Part shown: piece by piece, positions 8,558 to 15,757 of the stretch
Layout of the letters: the number at the start of each line of letters is the position of its first letter
How positions within the stretch are numbered: the stretch's first letter is position 1
Assembly (NCBI GenBank): GCA_027294455.1
Contig: JAPULZ010000180.1
Coordinates: forward strand, 1-37,398
Source of the DNA: Gemmatimonadota bacterium
Lineage (GTDB): Bacteria; Gemmatimonadota; Gemmatimonadetes; Gemmatimonadales; GWC2-71-9
DNA: 37,398 nt
Direction: 5' to 3'
Translations under genes and position numbers: made by a program
The notes under the pieces: model-generated
Told to the model about the DNA's origin: nothing
Database searches by the model: none
The model's input: only the letters and a program-made list of their open reading frames with translations

Positions 8558-10012
8558 TCAACGCACGCCGAGACCGATGTCCTTCGCGGTGGATAGTGGA
8601 GACGCCTTGATGGACGTTCCGACGTAAACGGCCGTTGAGAGCAACAGTGCCGGAAACACTTCGTGGATGCCATCGCCGGCCGGCACGAACCGCCAAAACA
8701 GCAACGTCGAGATGCCGGTGACGAACGAGGCGAGCACGGCGTGTGCAGTGCCTCGCTGCCAGAAGAGCCCGAGGACCAAGGCGGGGAAAAAGCAGGCCGC
8801 GTAAATACTGCCCGAGAGGGCCGTCAACGTCACGATGCCGCCGGGAGGCTCGAGCGCGATGAGTGCGGTGATCACGGCCAGGAGCGCCACATAGGTGCGG
8901 GTGGCCCGGAGAGCTTGGGCTTCTGACCGCGGCGGCCGCCACAACCCGACCAGGTCCCGTTCGCACGTCGTCGCCAGTACCAGCAGCACGCTGTCGAGCG
9001 ACGACATCGCCGCCGCCAACATGGCCACCACCAGAAACGCACTCGCCGCTGGATGGAACACCGCCCTGCTGCTCACGAGCTGGGGAATCACCTGGTCGGT
9101 GTCGCTGATGCCGCTGGGTAGGAGGTGATGCGCGTAGATCCCGAGCGGCAGCAACATTGCGTACCCGACGAGAAACATGCTGGCGGAGATCCACATCCCC
9201 TGCCCGGCGGCCCGCCGGTCCTTGATCGCGTAGAAGCGGGAGAGCTGCCTCGGTTCCACGATCAACTTGAATGTCCCGGCGATGAGGATGCCCAGTAGGA
9301 CCGGAAACGGAATGGCCGCTTCCCATGTAAACAGGGCTGCACCCCCGGGCAGGTCCTTCACGGCGAAGAGAGAGCCGACCCCTCCGGCGGCCCTCGTGGT
9401 ACCCACGAACAGCAACGCGGCCGCCAGCATCATCACGGTACCCTGGAGCACGTCGGTTTTCACCACGGAGATGAAGCCGCCCACGGCTGTGTACGACATG
9501 ACGACCAGAAGCACCACGGCGATGGAGGCGACATACGGAATGTCGAGGAACGCCTCGAGCAGATTCCCCGCGCCCTTGAACACCGCGGTCATGTAGAGGA
9601 GACTCGCGAAGACCACGATGAGTGCCGCCGCAAACCGCACGACGTCGCTCTCGAATCGAAACCCGATGAAATCGGGAATGGTCACGGATCCGAGTGTCTC
9701 GGTGGCCTCCCGCAACCGGGGGGCGATCCACCGCCAGGCGATCACCGCGAAGAGCGCGAGAATGGGCCCGAAGAGGAGCCACGGAAGTCCATACGTGTAC
9801 GCCTGGCCGGCAAAACCGACGAAGCTGTTGGTGCTGGAGTACGTCGCAAAGAAGGAGATGCCGAGTGCGACACCGCCCATGGACCGGCCGCCGACGTAGT
9901 AGTCGGTGAGGTTCTTCGTCTGACGTTTGCCGGCGATCGCATGGCGCGCCATCAACGCCGTGTAGCCGATCAGCAGGAAGAGAATCAGCCAGTGTTCACG
10001 AATCCACGTCAC
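8558..10012 (-). CDS. Sodium:solute symporter (SSS family)
   Basis: A 484-residue inner-membrane protein with about 13 hydrophobic segments. Family features include 'DYYVGGRSMGGVALGISFFATYSSTNSFVGFAG' near residues 36-70, the signature-like 'TAVGGFISVVKTDVLQGTVM' near 170-190, and 'AAMSSLDSVLLVLATTCERDLV' in the second half. These proteins couple uptake of sugars, carboxylates, proline or pantothenate to sodium. The gene overlaps the 3' end of the acyl-CoA synthetase gene by 17 bases, so the two are co-translated. A carboxylate that the ligase then activates is therefore a reasonable substrate guess, but the sequence does not prove it. Confidence 0.92.
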   Translation of the reverse strand: MTWIREHWLILFLLIGYTALMARHAIAGKRQTKNLTDYYVGGRSMGGVALGISFFATYSSTNSFVGFAGQAYTYGLPWLLFGPILALFAVIAWRWIAPRLREATETLGSVTIPDFIGFRFESDVVRFAAALIVVFASLLYMTAVFKGAGNLLEAFLDIPYVASIAVVLLVVMSYTAVGGFISVVKTDVLQGTVMMLAAALLFVGTTRAAGGVGSLFAVKDLPGGAALFTWEAAIPFPVLLGILIAGTFKLIVEPRQLSRFYAIKDRRAAGQGMWISASMFLVGYAMLLPLGIYAHHLLPSGISDTDQVIPQLVSSRAVFHPAASAFLVVAMLAAAMSSLDSVLLVLATTCERDLVGLWRPPRSEAQALRATRTYVALLAVITALIALEPPGGIVTLTALSGSIYAACFFPALVLGLFWQRGTAHAVLASFVTGISTLLFWRFVPAGDGIHEVFPALLLSTAVYVGTSIKASPLSTAKDIGLGVR

Positions 10013-11510
10013 CGTCGTCGTCTCCTGGTCCGAACATGGGCGAAATGCTTCGCTTCATGATCTTCCCCATGGCGTTGCGGGGCAGCACGGTGGGACACAG
10101 CTCGCGGGGAATCTTGTAGACAGCGAGGTGTTGCTTGGCCCAGACCCGCAGCCCCTCCAGCGTGAGCCGATGTCCCGGCCGCAATTCCACGGCGGCACAC
10201 ACCCGCTCACCCAGGTCGCTGTCGGGAACGCCGACCACCGCACACTCGTCGATGGCCGGATGCATCCGCAGCACCTCTTCGATCTCGAGGGCGGACACAT
10301 TGAAACCCCCGGTGTTGATGATGTCCACGCTCTGGCGCCCCACGATGCGGTAGCGCCCGTGGTCCAGCACGCCGATGTCCCCCGTGCGGAACCAACCGTC
10401 GTGAAACGCACCCGCGGTCTCCTCGGGGCGTCCCCAGTACTCGAGGAACACGCCGGGTCCGCGGATCTCGATCTCGCCGGGCCGGCCGGGTGTGACTGCC
10501 ACGCCATCGCCGTCGACCAGCCGGGCCTCCACCCCCGGGAGCGGAGTGCCGACGGACCCGGGCACGCGCTCGCCGTGCAGCGGGGCGGACAAGCCCATGC
10601 CGATCTCGGTCATACCGTAGCGCTCCAGCAGCGCGTGGCCGGTGATGTCCCGCCAGCGCTCGAACACGGACACCGGAAGCGCCGCGGAGCCCGACACCAT
10701 GAGCCGCAGGCCCCGGCAGGCCGCCGACATCGCTGGTTGCCGATCCGTGGACGCCGCGTCCCAGGCCGCGATGAGTTTGCGGTAGATGGTTGGCACGGCC
10801 ATGAAGAGGGTGAGCGCACCGCTCGTGATCCGATCCCAGACCACCTGGGCGTCGAAGCGGGCGAGGATGTCGCACCGCGCACCGCTCCACAGGGCGCACG
10901 TGAGCACGTTGACGATCCCGTGGATGTGGTGCAGGGGCAGCGCGAGGAGGACGCGGTCGTCGGCCGTCCACTCCCAGGCGGTGATCAATGATGTGACCTG
11001 GGCCTCGAGGCTCGCGTGAGTGGTCACCACTCCTTTGGGGTTGCCGGTCGTTCCACTGGTGTACACGATCATCGCCCGGCGGGTCTCGTCGACCTCGGGG
11101 AGCGCCCCGGGTTCGGTTGCCAGTGCGTCGGGCGTCGGCAGCAATCGGCCGTCGGCGCCATCGGCCAACACCTGGCCGGCGTCCGCGTAGCCGGGGTGCA
11201 CGACCACCACCGAAGCGCCCGCATCCCGCATGGTGTGCCGCAATTCCCGCTTGGGATGGGACGGCGCGAGGGGAACGGCGACGCCTCCCGCGCGCCAAAT
11301 TCCCCACTGCACGGCGACGTGCTCGAAGCCTGGTGGGACGAGAAACCCGACGCGCCTTTCCTCGAGATCGCGCCGGTCCCCGAGCAATGCAGACGCGACC
11401 CTGGCGGAGGCGGAGAGGAGCTCGTCGTACGCAAAGGTCGTCCCGCCGGCGCGGATGCATATGCGATCCGCGTGGACGCGTGCTCGATGAATCAGGGGGA
11501 GCTCCGCCAT
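9996..11510 (-). CDS. Acyl-CoA synthetase, malonyl/methylmalonyl-CoA synthetase type (MatB/ACSF3-like)
   Basis: A 504-residue ANL-superfamily ligase that activates a carboxylate with ATP and CoA. The P-loop 'YTSGTTGNPKGVV' is at 150-162, 'ERYGMTEIGM' at 296-305, the hinge 'GWFRTGDIG' at 372-380 and 'GRQSVDIINTGGFNVSALEIEE' at 391-412. The C-terminal catalytic Lys is in 'PRNAMGKIMK'. The blocks 'PLHHIHGIVN', 'FMAVPTIYRKLI' and 'MVSGSAALP' match malonyl-CoA synthetases (MatB, ACSF3) closely, which points to malonate or methylmalonate rather than long-chain fatty acids. The usual Lys of the hinge motif is Asn here. The symporter gene follows with a 17-base overlap. The gene is divergent from the Ser/Thr kinase gene, with about 100 bases between them. 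Confidence 0.85.
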   Translation of the reverse strand: MAELPLIHRARVHADRICIRAGGTTFAYDELLSASARVASALLGDRRDLEERRVGFLVPPGFEHVAVQWGIWRAGGVAVPLAPSHPKRELRHTMRDAGASVVVVHPGYADAGQVLADGADGRLLPTPDALATEPGALPEVDETRRAMIVYTSGTTGNPKGVVTTHASLEAQVTSLITAWEWTADDRVLLALPLHHIHGIVNVLTCALWSGARCDILARFDAQVVWDRITSGALTLFMAVPTIYRKLIAAWDAASTDRQPAMSAACRGLRLMVSGSAALPVSVFERWRDITGHALLERYGMTEIGMGLSAPLHGERVPGSVGTPLPGVEARLVDGDGVAVTPGRPGEIEIRGPGVFLEYWGRPEETAGAFHDGWFRTGDIGVLDHGRYRIVGRQSVDIINTGGFNVSALEIEEVLRMHPAIDECAVVGVPDSDLGERVCAAVELRPGHRLTLEGLRVWAKQHLAVYKIPRELCPTVLPRNAMGKIMKRSISPMFGPGDDDGDVDS

Positions 11511-11614
11511 GCAGCGGAGATACTGGCCGTCGTGGGGAGGTGCAAGTCCGCGACGGGTCCGCGCCGCCGAGGTGCCCCTCGCGCCCCGGCTAGCGAGGGA
11601 GCATCTTGTGGTTG

Positions 11615-13996
11615 ATGAATGACATGTTCGAGAAAGTGACCGCCGCGCTTGCCGATCGCTACCCCATCGAGCGGGAGATCGGCAAGGGCGGCATGGCCAC
11701 CGTCTATCTAGCCGATGATCCGAAACATCGCCGCAAAGTCGCCGTCAAAATATTGCGACCCGACCTGGCTGCGTCGCTCACCTCCCAACGTTTCTTGCGG
11801 GAAATCGAGATGGCCGCGGGACTCGTCCATCCCAACATCGTGCCGGTGTACGATTCGGGGTCGGCCGGCGGGTTCCTGTACTACGTGATGCCGTTCATCG
11901 AGGGAGAGAGCCTCCGCCACCGGCTGGATAGCGAGAAGCGTCTTCCCATCGATGAGGCGGTCCGCGTGGCTCACGTGGTGGCCGGCGCACTGGCGTATGC
12001 CCACCGTCAGAGCATCCTGCACCGCGACATCAAGCCCGGGAACATCCTGTTTGTGGAGGGACACGCGCTGATTACCGATTTCGGGATTGGCAAGGCCATG
12101 TGCGACGCCTGCGGTGATGACGACATCACGCTGATCGGCGGGCTCGTGGGTACGCCCAACTACATGAGTCCCGAGCAGGCCGCGGGAGGGCCGGTCGATT
12201 TCCGCAGCGATGTGTACAGTCTGGGGTGTGTCTGGTTCGAGATGCTGACGGGCGAGCCGCCGTACGCAGCCGAGAACGGACAGGCCACGATCGCGCGCCA
12301 TGCCATCGATCCGATTCCGTCGGTACGGGCCATGCGTCCGGATATACCCGAGCATCTCGACGCCGTGATGCAACGGGCGCTGGCGAAGCGGCCCGACGAT
12401 CGGTTTCAGTCGGCCAAAGATATGGCGGAGGCCTTGGAGCAGCCGGCCGCTCTTCCGGCGAAGTTGGCGGCGAACCCTGTCGCGGTCCGGACCTCCGTCC
12501 GCCGCGGCCGAATCCGTGCCGCTGCCCTCGCTGCGATCGCGATCGTGTCGATCGTTGGTGCTGGTGTATGGCTGACCGGGACCGGGGTGTTTCGGGAAGA
12601 CGGCGTCCGCATCGAGTCGTTGGCGGTCCTACCGTTCACGAATCTCTCGGGTGACCCCGAGCAGCAGTACTTCGTGGATGGAATGCACGATCTCTTGATC
12701 GCCGAGCTGGCCCAGATTGGATCGCTCATGGTGATTTCCCGGACGTCGGTGATGCGGTTTCGGGATCACGAGCAATCGCTGTCCGAGATCGCTCGGGCGC
12801 TGCAGGTCGACGCGATAGTCGAAGGCTCCGTGTTCCGTGCGGGCGATAGCGTGCGCATCACCGCCCAGCTGGTGGTGCCCGATCCGGAGCGGCACTTGTG
12901 GGCGCAAGCCTATGAGCGATCGCTGGAAGACTTGTTTGCGCTGCAGTCGGAAGTGGCCATGGCCGTGGCCCGTGCAATCGAAGCCGAGCTGACACCCCAA
13001 GACGAAGCGCGCCTCGTCTCGGTCACCGCGGTCGACCACGAGGCCCATGACGCCTATCTGCGGGCTCGCTATCACCATGCCCAGGGCACCGTCGAGGGGT
13101 TCCAGCAGGCGATCCGCTACTACACCGAGGCCATCGATCGGTCTCCCGATTTTGCCGTCGCTCACGCCGGTCTCGCGCTCTCGCTCCATTTGCTGGGGGT
13201 GTACGGCGGAGGACCCGTCCAGCAGACCGAGCCCCGCGCCAAGCGCCACGCGGAGGCAGCGTTGCAGCTGGACGAGGGGCTGGCGGAGGCCCATGCCGTG
13301 CTGGCCGGCATTCGGTCGATGTTCGATTGGGATTGGCCGGGGGCGGAGCGGGCCTATCGGCGGGCCCTGGAGGTCGACAGGAACTCGGCCAGCGCCAGGC
13401 AGTGGTATGCGTACCACCTGTCGGCGATGGGCCGGGGCACCGAGGCGGTCGGGCAGGCCAGGCGCGGGCTGGAACTCGATCCCCTGAACCCCATGAGCCG
13501 GGTGGTCCTGGCGGATCAGCTCGTCAATGCTCGCCGATATGTCGAGGCCATCGAGGTGTTGGACCATGCCCTTGAGCTGGAGCCCGGGTTCGACCGGGCG
13601 CTGGAGTTGCTGGAATGGATTCACGCGCACCAGGAGCGGTATGACGACGCGGTGGCGCTGCGGGTGCGGCGGCTGACCGGCCCGGGCGCCCAGCCCGGTG
13701 GAGACGTCGCCGCAGGGCTGCTGCGCATGGCCTATGCGGCGGATGGGCCGCGGGGCTACTTGCAGTGGCGGCTGGAGCGGCTACGGCGGGAAGCCGAGGT
13801 GAGGTACGTGGGGCCGAGCGCGTTCGCGGCCATCCACACGGCTCTGGGGGAGGCCGACGCCGCCTTCGAGTGGCTGGAGCGGGCCCTCGCCGCGCGAGAG
13901 GGAGTTGCAATGCTCAAAGTGTGGCCGGGGTACGACCCCCTGCGAGCCGACCCACGGTTTGCGGAGTTGCTGGAGCGAATGCGTTTTCCCGATTGA
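11615..13996 (+). CDS. Transmembrane Ser/Thr protein kinase with TolB-like and TPR extracytoplasmic part
   Basis: A ~793-residue receptor-type kinase. The Hanks-type domain (about 16-275) has the glycine loop 'GKGGMATVYLA', Lys45, the 'HRDIKPGN' loop with Asp138, Asp155 in 'DFGIGKA' and 'GTPNYMSPEQ'. One membrane helix lies at about 303-325. It is followed by a TolB/FlgO-like domain starting 'ESLAVLPFTNLSGDPEQQYFVDGM', then TPR repeats to the C-terminus. The kinase is predicted to be cytoplasmic and the repeats periplasmic. ATG 11615 gives the family's usual N-terminus; the TTG at 11606 sits five bases after GAGGGA and is also possible. It shares its TolB-TPR architecture with the SARP-type gene 1.8 kb downstream. 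Confidence 0.93.
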   Translation: MNDMFEKVTAALADRYPIEREIGKGGMATVYLADDPKHRRKVAVKILRPDLAASLTSQRFLREIEMAAGLVHPNIVPVYDSGSAGGFLYYVMPFIEGESLRHRLDSEKRLPIDEAVRVAHVVAGALAYAHRQSILHRDIKPGNILFVEGHALITDFGIGKAMCDACGDDDITLIGGLVGTPNYMSPEQAAGGPVDFRSDVYSLGCVWFEMLTGEPPYAAENGQATIARHAIDPIPSVRAMRPDIPEHLDAVMQRALAKRPDDRFQSAKDMAEALEQPAALPAKLAANPVAVRTSVRRGRIRAAALAAIAIVSIVGAGVWLTGTGVFREDGVRIESLAVLPFTNLSGDPEQQYFVDGMHDLLIAELAQIGSLMVISRTSVMRFRDHEQSLSEIARALQVDAIVEGSVFRAGDSVRITAQLVVPDPERHLWAQAYERSLEDLFALQSEVAMAVARAIEAELTPQDEARLVSVTAVDHEAHDAYLRARYHHAQGTVEGFQQAIRYYTEAIDRSPDFAVAHAGLALSLHLLGVYGGGPVQQTEPRAKRHAEAALQLDEGLAEAHAVLAGIRSMFDWDWPGAERAYRRALEVDRNSASARQWYAYHLSAMGRGTEAVGQARRGLELDPLNPMSRVVLADQLVNARRYVEAIEVLDHALELEPGFDRALELLEWIHAHQERYDDAVALRVRRLTGPGAQPGGDVAAGLLRMAYAADGPRGYLQWRLERLRREAEVRYVGPSAFAAIHTALGEADAAFEWLERALAAREGVAMLKVWPGYDPLRADPRFAELLERMRFPD

Positions 13997-14015
13997 CGAT
14001 CGCCTGCCCGAGAAA

Positions 14016-14177
14016 CTATCCCAGATAGTGCCGCGTGACGCGGCGCCCCGCGTAGATCCCGACTCCCGTGCCGACCATGCTCACCAGGAAGGCAGTCATG
14101 AATGAAATCTGGGCGCCGACCCACCACCCTAGCCAACTCCCGATGAACGCCCCCAACCAGCCGCAGAGTTTTTCCAT
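14016..14177 (-). CDS. Small glycine-rich membrane protein (53 aa)
   Basis: A 53-residue frame starting MEKLCGWLGAFIG and ending RRVTRHYLG. Residues 5-44 form two hydrophobic segments full of small residues (G-x3-G spacing, glycine-zipper style), followed by a basic tail, so it should be a tiny inner-membrane protein. Small proteins of this composition recur in related genomes as far as I recall, but I know no function. It is convergent with the Ser/Thr kinase gene, 19 bases from its stop. A GGTTATCC box lies about 20 bases upstream of the start. Confidence 0.6.
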   Translation of the reverse strand: MEKLCGWLGAFIGSWLGWWVGAQISFMTAFLVSMVGTGVGIYAGRRVTRHYLG

Positions 14178-14197
14178 GTGTGCAAACACTCACTAAC

Positions 14198-14272
14198 GGT
14201 TATCCACATACCGTGACATGCGACACACCTCGGCTTCGAGGTGACGCGTGTGCCGTCGGCACCGGCGCACAC
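14198..14272. other. Intergenic hairpins between the small membrane protein and the CxxC protein
   Basis: This part of the 233-base divergent gap holds a GGTTATCC box (14198-14205). A perfect 7-bp hairpin follows (CACCTCG 14226-14232, loop GCTT, CGAGGTG 14237-14243). A second stem pairs GTGTGC at 14248-14253 with GCACAC at 14267-14272, with further CG pairs inside. Neither hairpin is followed by a T-tract, so they are not ordinary terminators. A structured leader, a protein-binding site or a small RNA are all possible. Confidence 0.4.
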
Positions 14273-14352
14273 GGTCTCTGTGTCGCAGGCCACAGCCATC
14301 GATCACGCTACCGCGTATCGTGGCATTGAACAATGAAACATAACGAAAACGA

Positions 14353-14370
14353 TGTCAGCGTTGACTGACA
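14353..14370. promoter_or_regulatory. Dyad upstream of the CxxC small protein
   Basis: An 18-base inverted repeat, TGTCAG-N6-CTGACA, lies 41 bases upstream of the ATG at 14411, in a locally AT-rich stretch (14324-14370). Another short palindrome, CATTG-AA-CAATG, lies just upstream at about 14325-14336. This is typical geometry for a dimeric repressor site, but no -10/-35 pair at good spacing was found with it. Confidence 0.35.
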
Positions 14371-14410
14371 GTGCGCCATTGACCCGAGCGTGAAGGAGAG
14401 ACGCCGCGAC

Positions 14411-14611
14411 ATGAAATGCTTTGTCTGTAGAAACGTAGCAACAGCTCACATCGTGAGAGGGTTGAGGAGTGCGGAGGGGCCGGAGGGTTGGAGTCGAATC
14501 TGCATACCATGCGCGATGAAGTATGATCTGTATGGCGTGCTGCTCGGTCCTTCCCCCAATGAAAGCAGTGAGGATTGTTGGTATCGAAGCCAGGGGTCGC
14601 CGGAAGGTTGA
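14411..14611 (+). CDS. Small CxxC...CxxC protein (putative zinc ribbon)
   Basis: A 66-residue protein beginning MKCFVCRN, with a second pair in 'ICIPC' about 30 residues later. Two CxxC pairs at that spacing suit a zinc ribbon or knuckle. ATG 14411 is chosen because a strong AAGGAGAG ribosome binding site sits at 14393-14400, ten bases upstream; the earlier GTG at 14390 would overlap that site. The remainder is polar, without a signal peptide or membrane segment. An antisense frame of 118 residues covers the same bases but lacks recognisable features. Function unknown. Confidence 0.5.
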   Translation: MKCFVCRNVATAHIVRGLRSAEGPEGWSRICIPCAMKYDLYGVLLGPSPNESSEDCWYRSQGSPEG

Positions 14612-14635
14612 TTTTTCGGTAGCATCTCGCTTTCG

Positions 14636-14654
14636 GAACCGTTTCTGGCGGTTC
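14636..14654. promoter_or_regulatory. Dyad GAACCG-N7-CGGTTC, possible activator site for the sigma54 promoter
   Basis: A perfect 6-bp inverted repeat with a 7-base spacer, centred about 105 bases upstream of the start predicted from the sigma54 promoter at 14725-14740. Upstream activator sites of NtrC-type regulators usually sit 80-200 bases upstream and are dyads. It also lies 25 bases after the stop of the CxxC gene, so a terminator hairpin is an alternative; no T-tract follows. Confidence 0.3.
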
Positions 14655-14691
14655 GCCATTCCCTCAGCTGGTATTCATCCCCCTCCGATTC

Positions 14692-14705
14692 GATAACCCG
14701 TTACC
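14692..14705. promoter_or_regulatory. GATAAC-CC-GTTACC box pair
   Basis: Two GTTAYC boxes in divergent orientation separated by two bases, 20 bases upstream of the sigma54 promoter of the JAMM-like gene. The same hexamer occurs four times in the array upstream of the SARP-type gene (15677-15718). The hexamer is short enough to occur by chance, so shared regulation is only a suggestion. Confidence 0.25.
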
Positions 14706-14724
14706 ATCGCGCAACGTGGGTCTG

Positions 14725-14740
14725 TGGCACTGGTATTGCT
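14725..14740 (+). promoter_or_regulatory. Sigma54 (RpoN) promoter of the exported JAMM-like gene
   Basis: TGGCAC at 14725-14730, five bases, then TTGCT at 14736-14740. GG (14726-14727) and GC (14738-14739) are separated by exactly ten bases. This matches the sigma54 consensus TGGCAC-N5-TTGC(A/T) at every defined position. The predicted transcript starts near 14751, 29 bases before ATG 14780. It is in the right strand and place, and an NtrC-type activator is encoded in the same window. Confidence 0.65.
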
Positions 14741-14779
14741 CCTCAAGGACTTAGAAACGGTATGAGTCAAGGCGGATCC

Positions 14780-15394
14780 ATGAGAACCCTATTGATCATT
14801 GTGTTGACGCTCACCATCTGTTCCGGCATGGCGGCCCAGGAACGGTTCGCGTCAACATGGGGCTCGGGGGATGCGCCTGTCTCGCGGGGAACGCTGCGGC
14901 TCATCATTGCCCCGCACGTGTTCGACGAGCTCGATCGACTCTCCGACACCCTTCAGGTCGAAACGGTGCGGTGCCTGATCGGCACGGTCTCCGGAATGAC
15001 CGCCATGATCGACCTGGCCTACGAGCCGCCCGTCACGTTCAGTAGCGCCACCCGGGTGAGCTACCAGTCATGCCCCCGTGCCACCATCATCCTCTGGCAC
15101 AACCATCCCAAGTTCGACGGCGTGGACGCGGAATACGCTTGCTACATGTCCTCGACGGACATCCGGGAGGGCAGCGACCGCCGGGCCCCGGCCCTGCAGA
15201 TGGTGCAGGTCAACCGCGATGTGGCCTGCTGGTGGCTCAAGCGGCAGGTCACCCAGGCCGCCGGTCAGCCCCTGCTGTGGCCCCTGGAGTCCCAACGGCG
15301 CGGCGGGCACGTCACCTTGGCGGATGCTTGCGCGCGGTGGGGGGAGTCTCCGCCGTGTACGGTGGTTAGGAACGTAATCGCGTCACGGCGATAG
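14780..15394 (+). CDS. Exported JAMM/MPN-like putative metallopeptidase
   Basis: A 204-residue protein with a clear signal peptide (MRTLLIIVLTLTICSGMAA, cleavage predicted before QERF). The mature part resembles the JAB/MPN fold: Glu61 in 'VETVRCLIG', the metal-ligand motif 'LWHNHP' with His107 and His109, then 'YMSSTDI' with Ser124 and Asp127 (SxxD). The gap from His109 to Ser124 is 14 residues, longer than the common 7-10. Most JAMM proteins are cytoplasmic deubiquitinase-like, pilin-like or RadC-type, so an exported one is unusual. Several cysteines (65, 98, 121, 150) may form disulfides. ATG 14780 is preferred over ATG 14762 because AAGGCGG at 14769-14775 precedes it and the sigma54 start leaves a proper leader. 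The family call is by motif only. Confidence 0.6.
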   Translation: MRTLLIIVLTLTICSGMAAQERFASTWGSGDAPVSRGTLRLIIAPHVFDELDRLSDTLQVETVRCLIGTVSGMTAMIDLAYEPPVTFSSATRVSYQSCPRATIILWHNHPKFDGVDAEYACYMSSTDIREGSDRRAPALQMVQVNRDVACWWLKRQVTQAAGQPLLWPLESQRRGGHVTLADACARWGESPPCTVVRNVIASRR

Positions 15395-15757
15395 ACTGCC
15401 GGGGCGGAAAAAGCGACGTGCTGTGCCGAGCATGAGAGACTCGCTCGCCCCTCCAGCGAGTACCTTGCCTGGCGACAAGGAGCCCAACACGCCGCAATCC
15501 CTTTCGCATTGTGCTACATAACGTCACACCGCGAAACAAAAACTCGTCGGCGGTGTAACCCCTGCGATTCACCTGAAGCCAACACGAGTGTGAGCGCCTG
15601 TCCACTGGGACGCCCGCCAATGACGTTGTCTGACTGCTGCCCTATCTGGGACAGCGGCGAACCATAGCATTCGAACGTTATCCGCCTGTTACGGACGGCC
15701 AGATAACGACGGGGTAACGGCCTCCGCGGGCCATTGGTTTGAGGCGAAGGCGACGCG
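15395..15757. other. 363-base intergenic region upstream of the SARP-type gene
   Basis: No credible reading frame was found. It contains a 7-bp hairpin (ACTCGCT 15439-15445, AGCGAGT 15455-15461) shortly after the JAMM-like gene and a second small stem (CCTTG/CAAGG, about 15463-15480). Neither has a T-tract; they may be processing or termination structures. The last third carries the four-box GTTAYC array described separately. A possible -10-like TACATA lies near 15520 with no good -35. Confidence 0.5.
15677..15718. promoter_or_regulatory. Symmetric four-box GTTAYC array, probable SARP-type operator
   Basis: Boxes: GTTATC 15677-15682, GTTACG 15688-15693, then on the other strand GTTATC (15702-15707 read as GATAAC) and GTTACC (15713-15718 read as GGTAAC). 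Boxes within each half start exactly 11 bases apart, and the two halves mirror each other about 15697.5. SARP proteins are known to bind direct repeats spaced by 11 bases. The array ends 39 bases before the ATG of a SARP/BTAD gene, so autoregulation is the simplest reading. Confidence 0.5.

Noticed and set aside
14226-14272. CRISPR-like or tandem repeat array
   Set aside because: The two hairpins differ in sequence and are not repeated at regular intervals; no cas-like genes are present.
14303-14659. 118-residue minus-strand frame opposite the CxxC protein
   Set aside because: No domain and no ribosome binding site; the plus-strand frame has a strong Shine-Dalgarno site and paired CxxC motifs.
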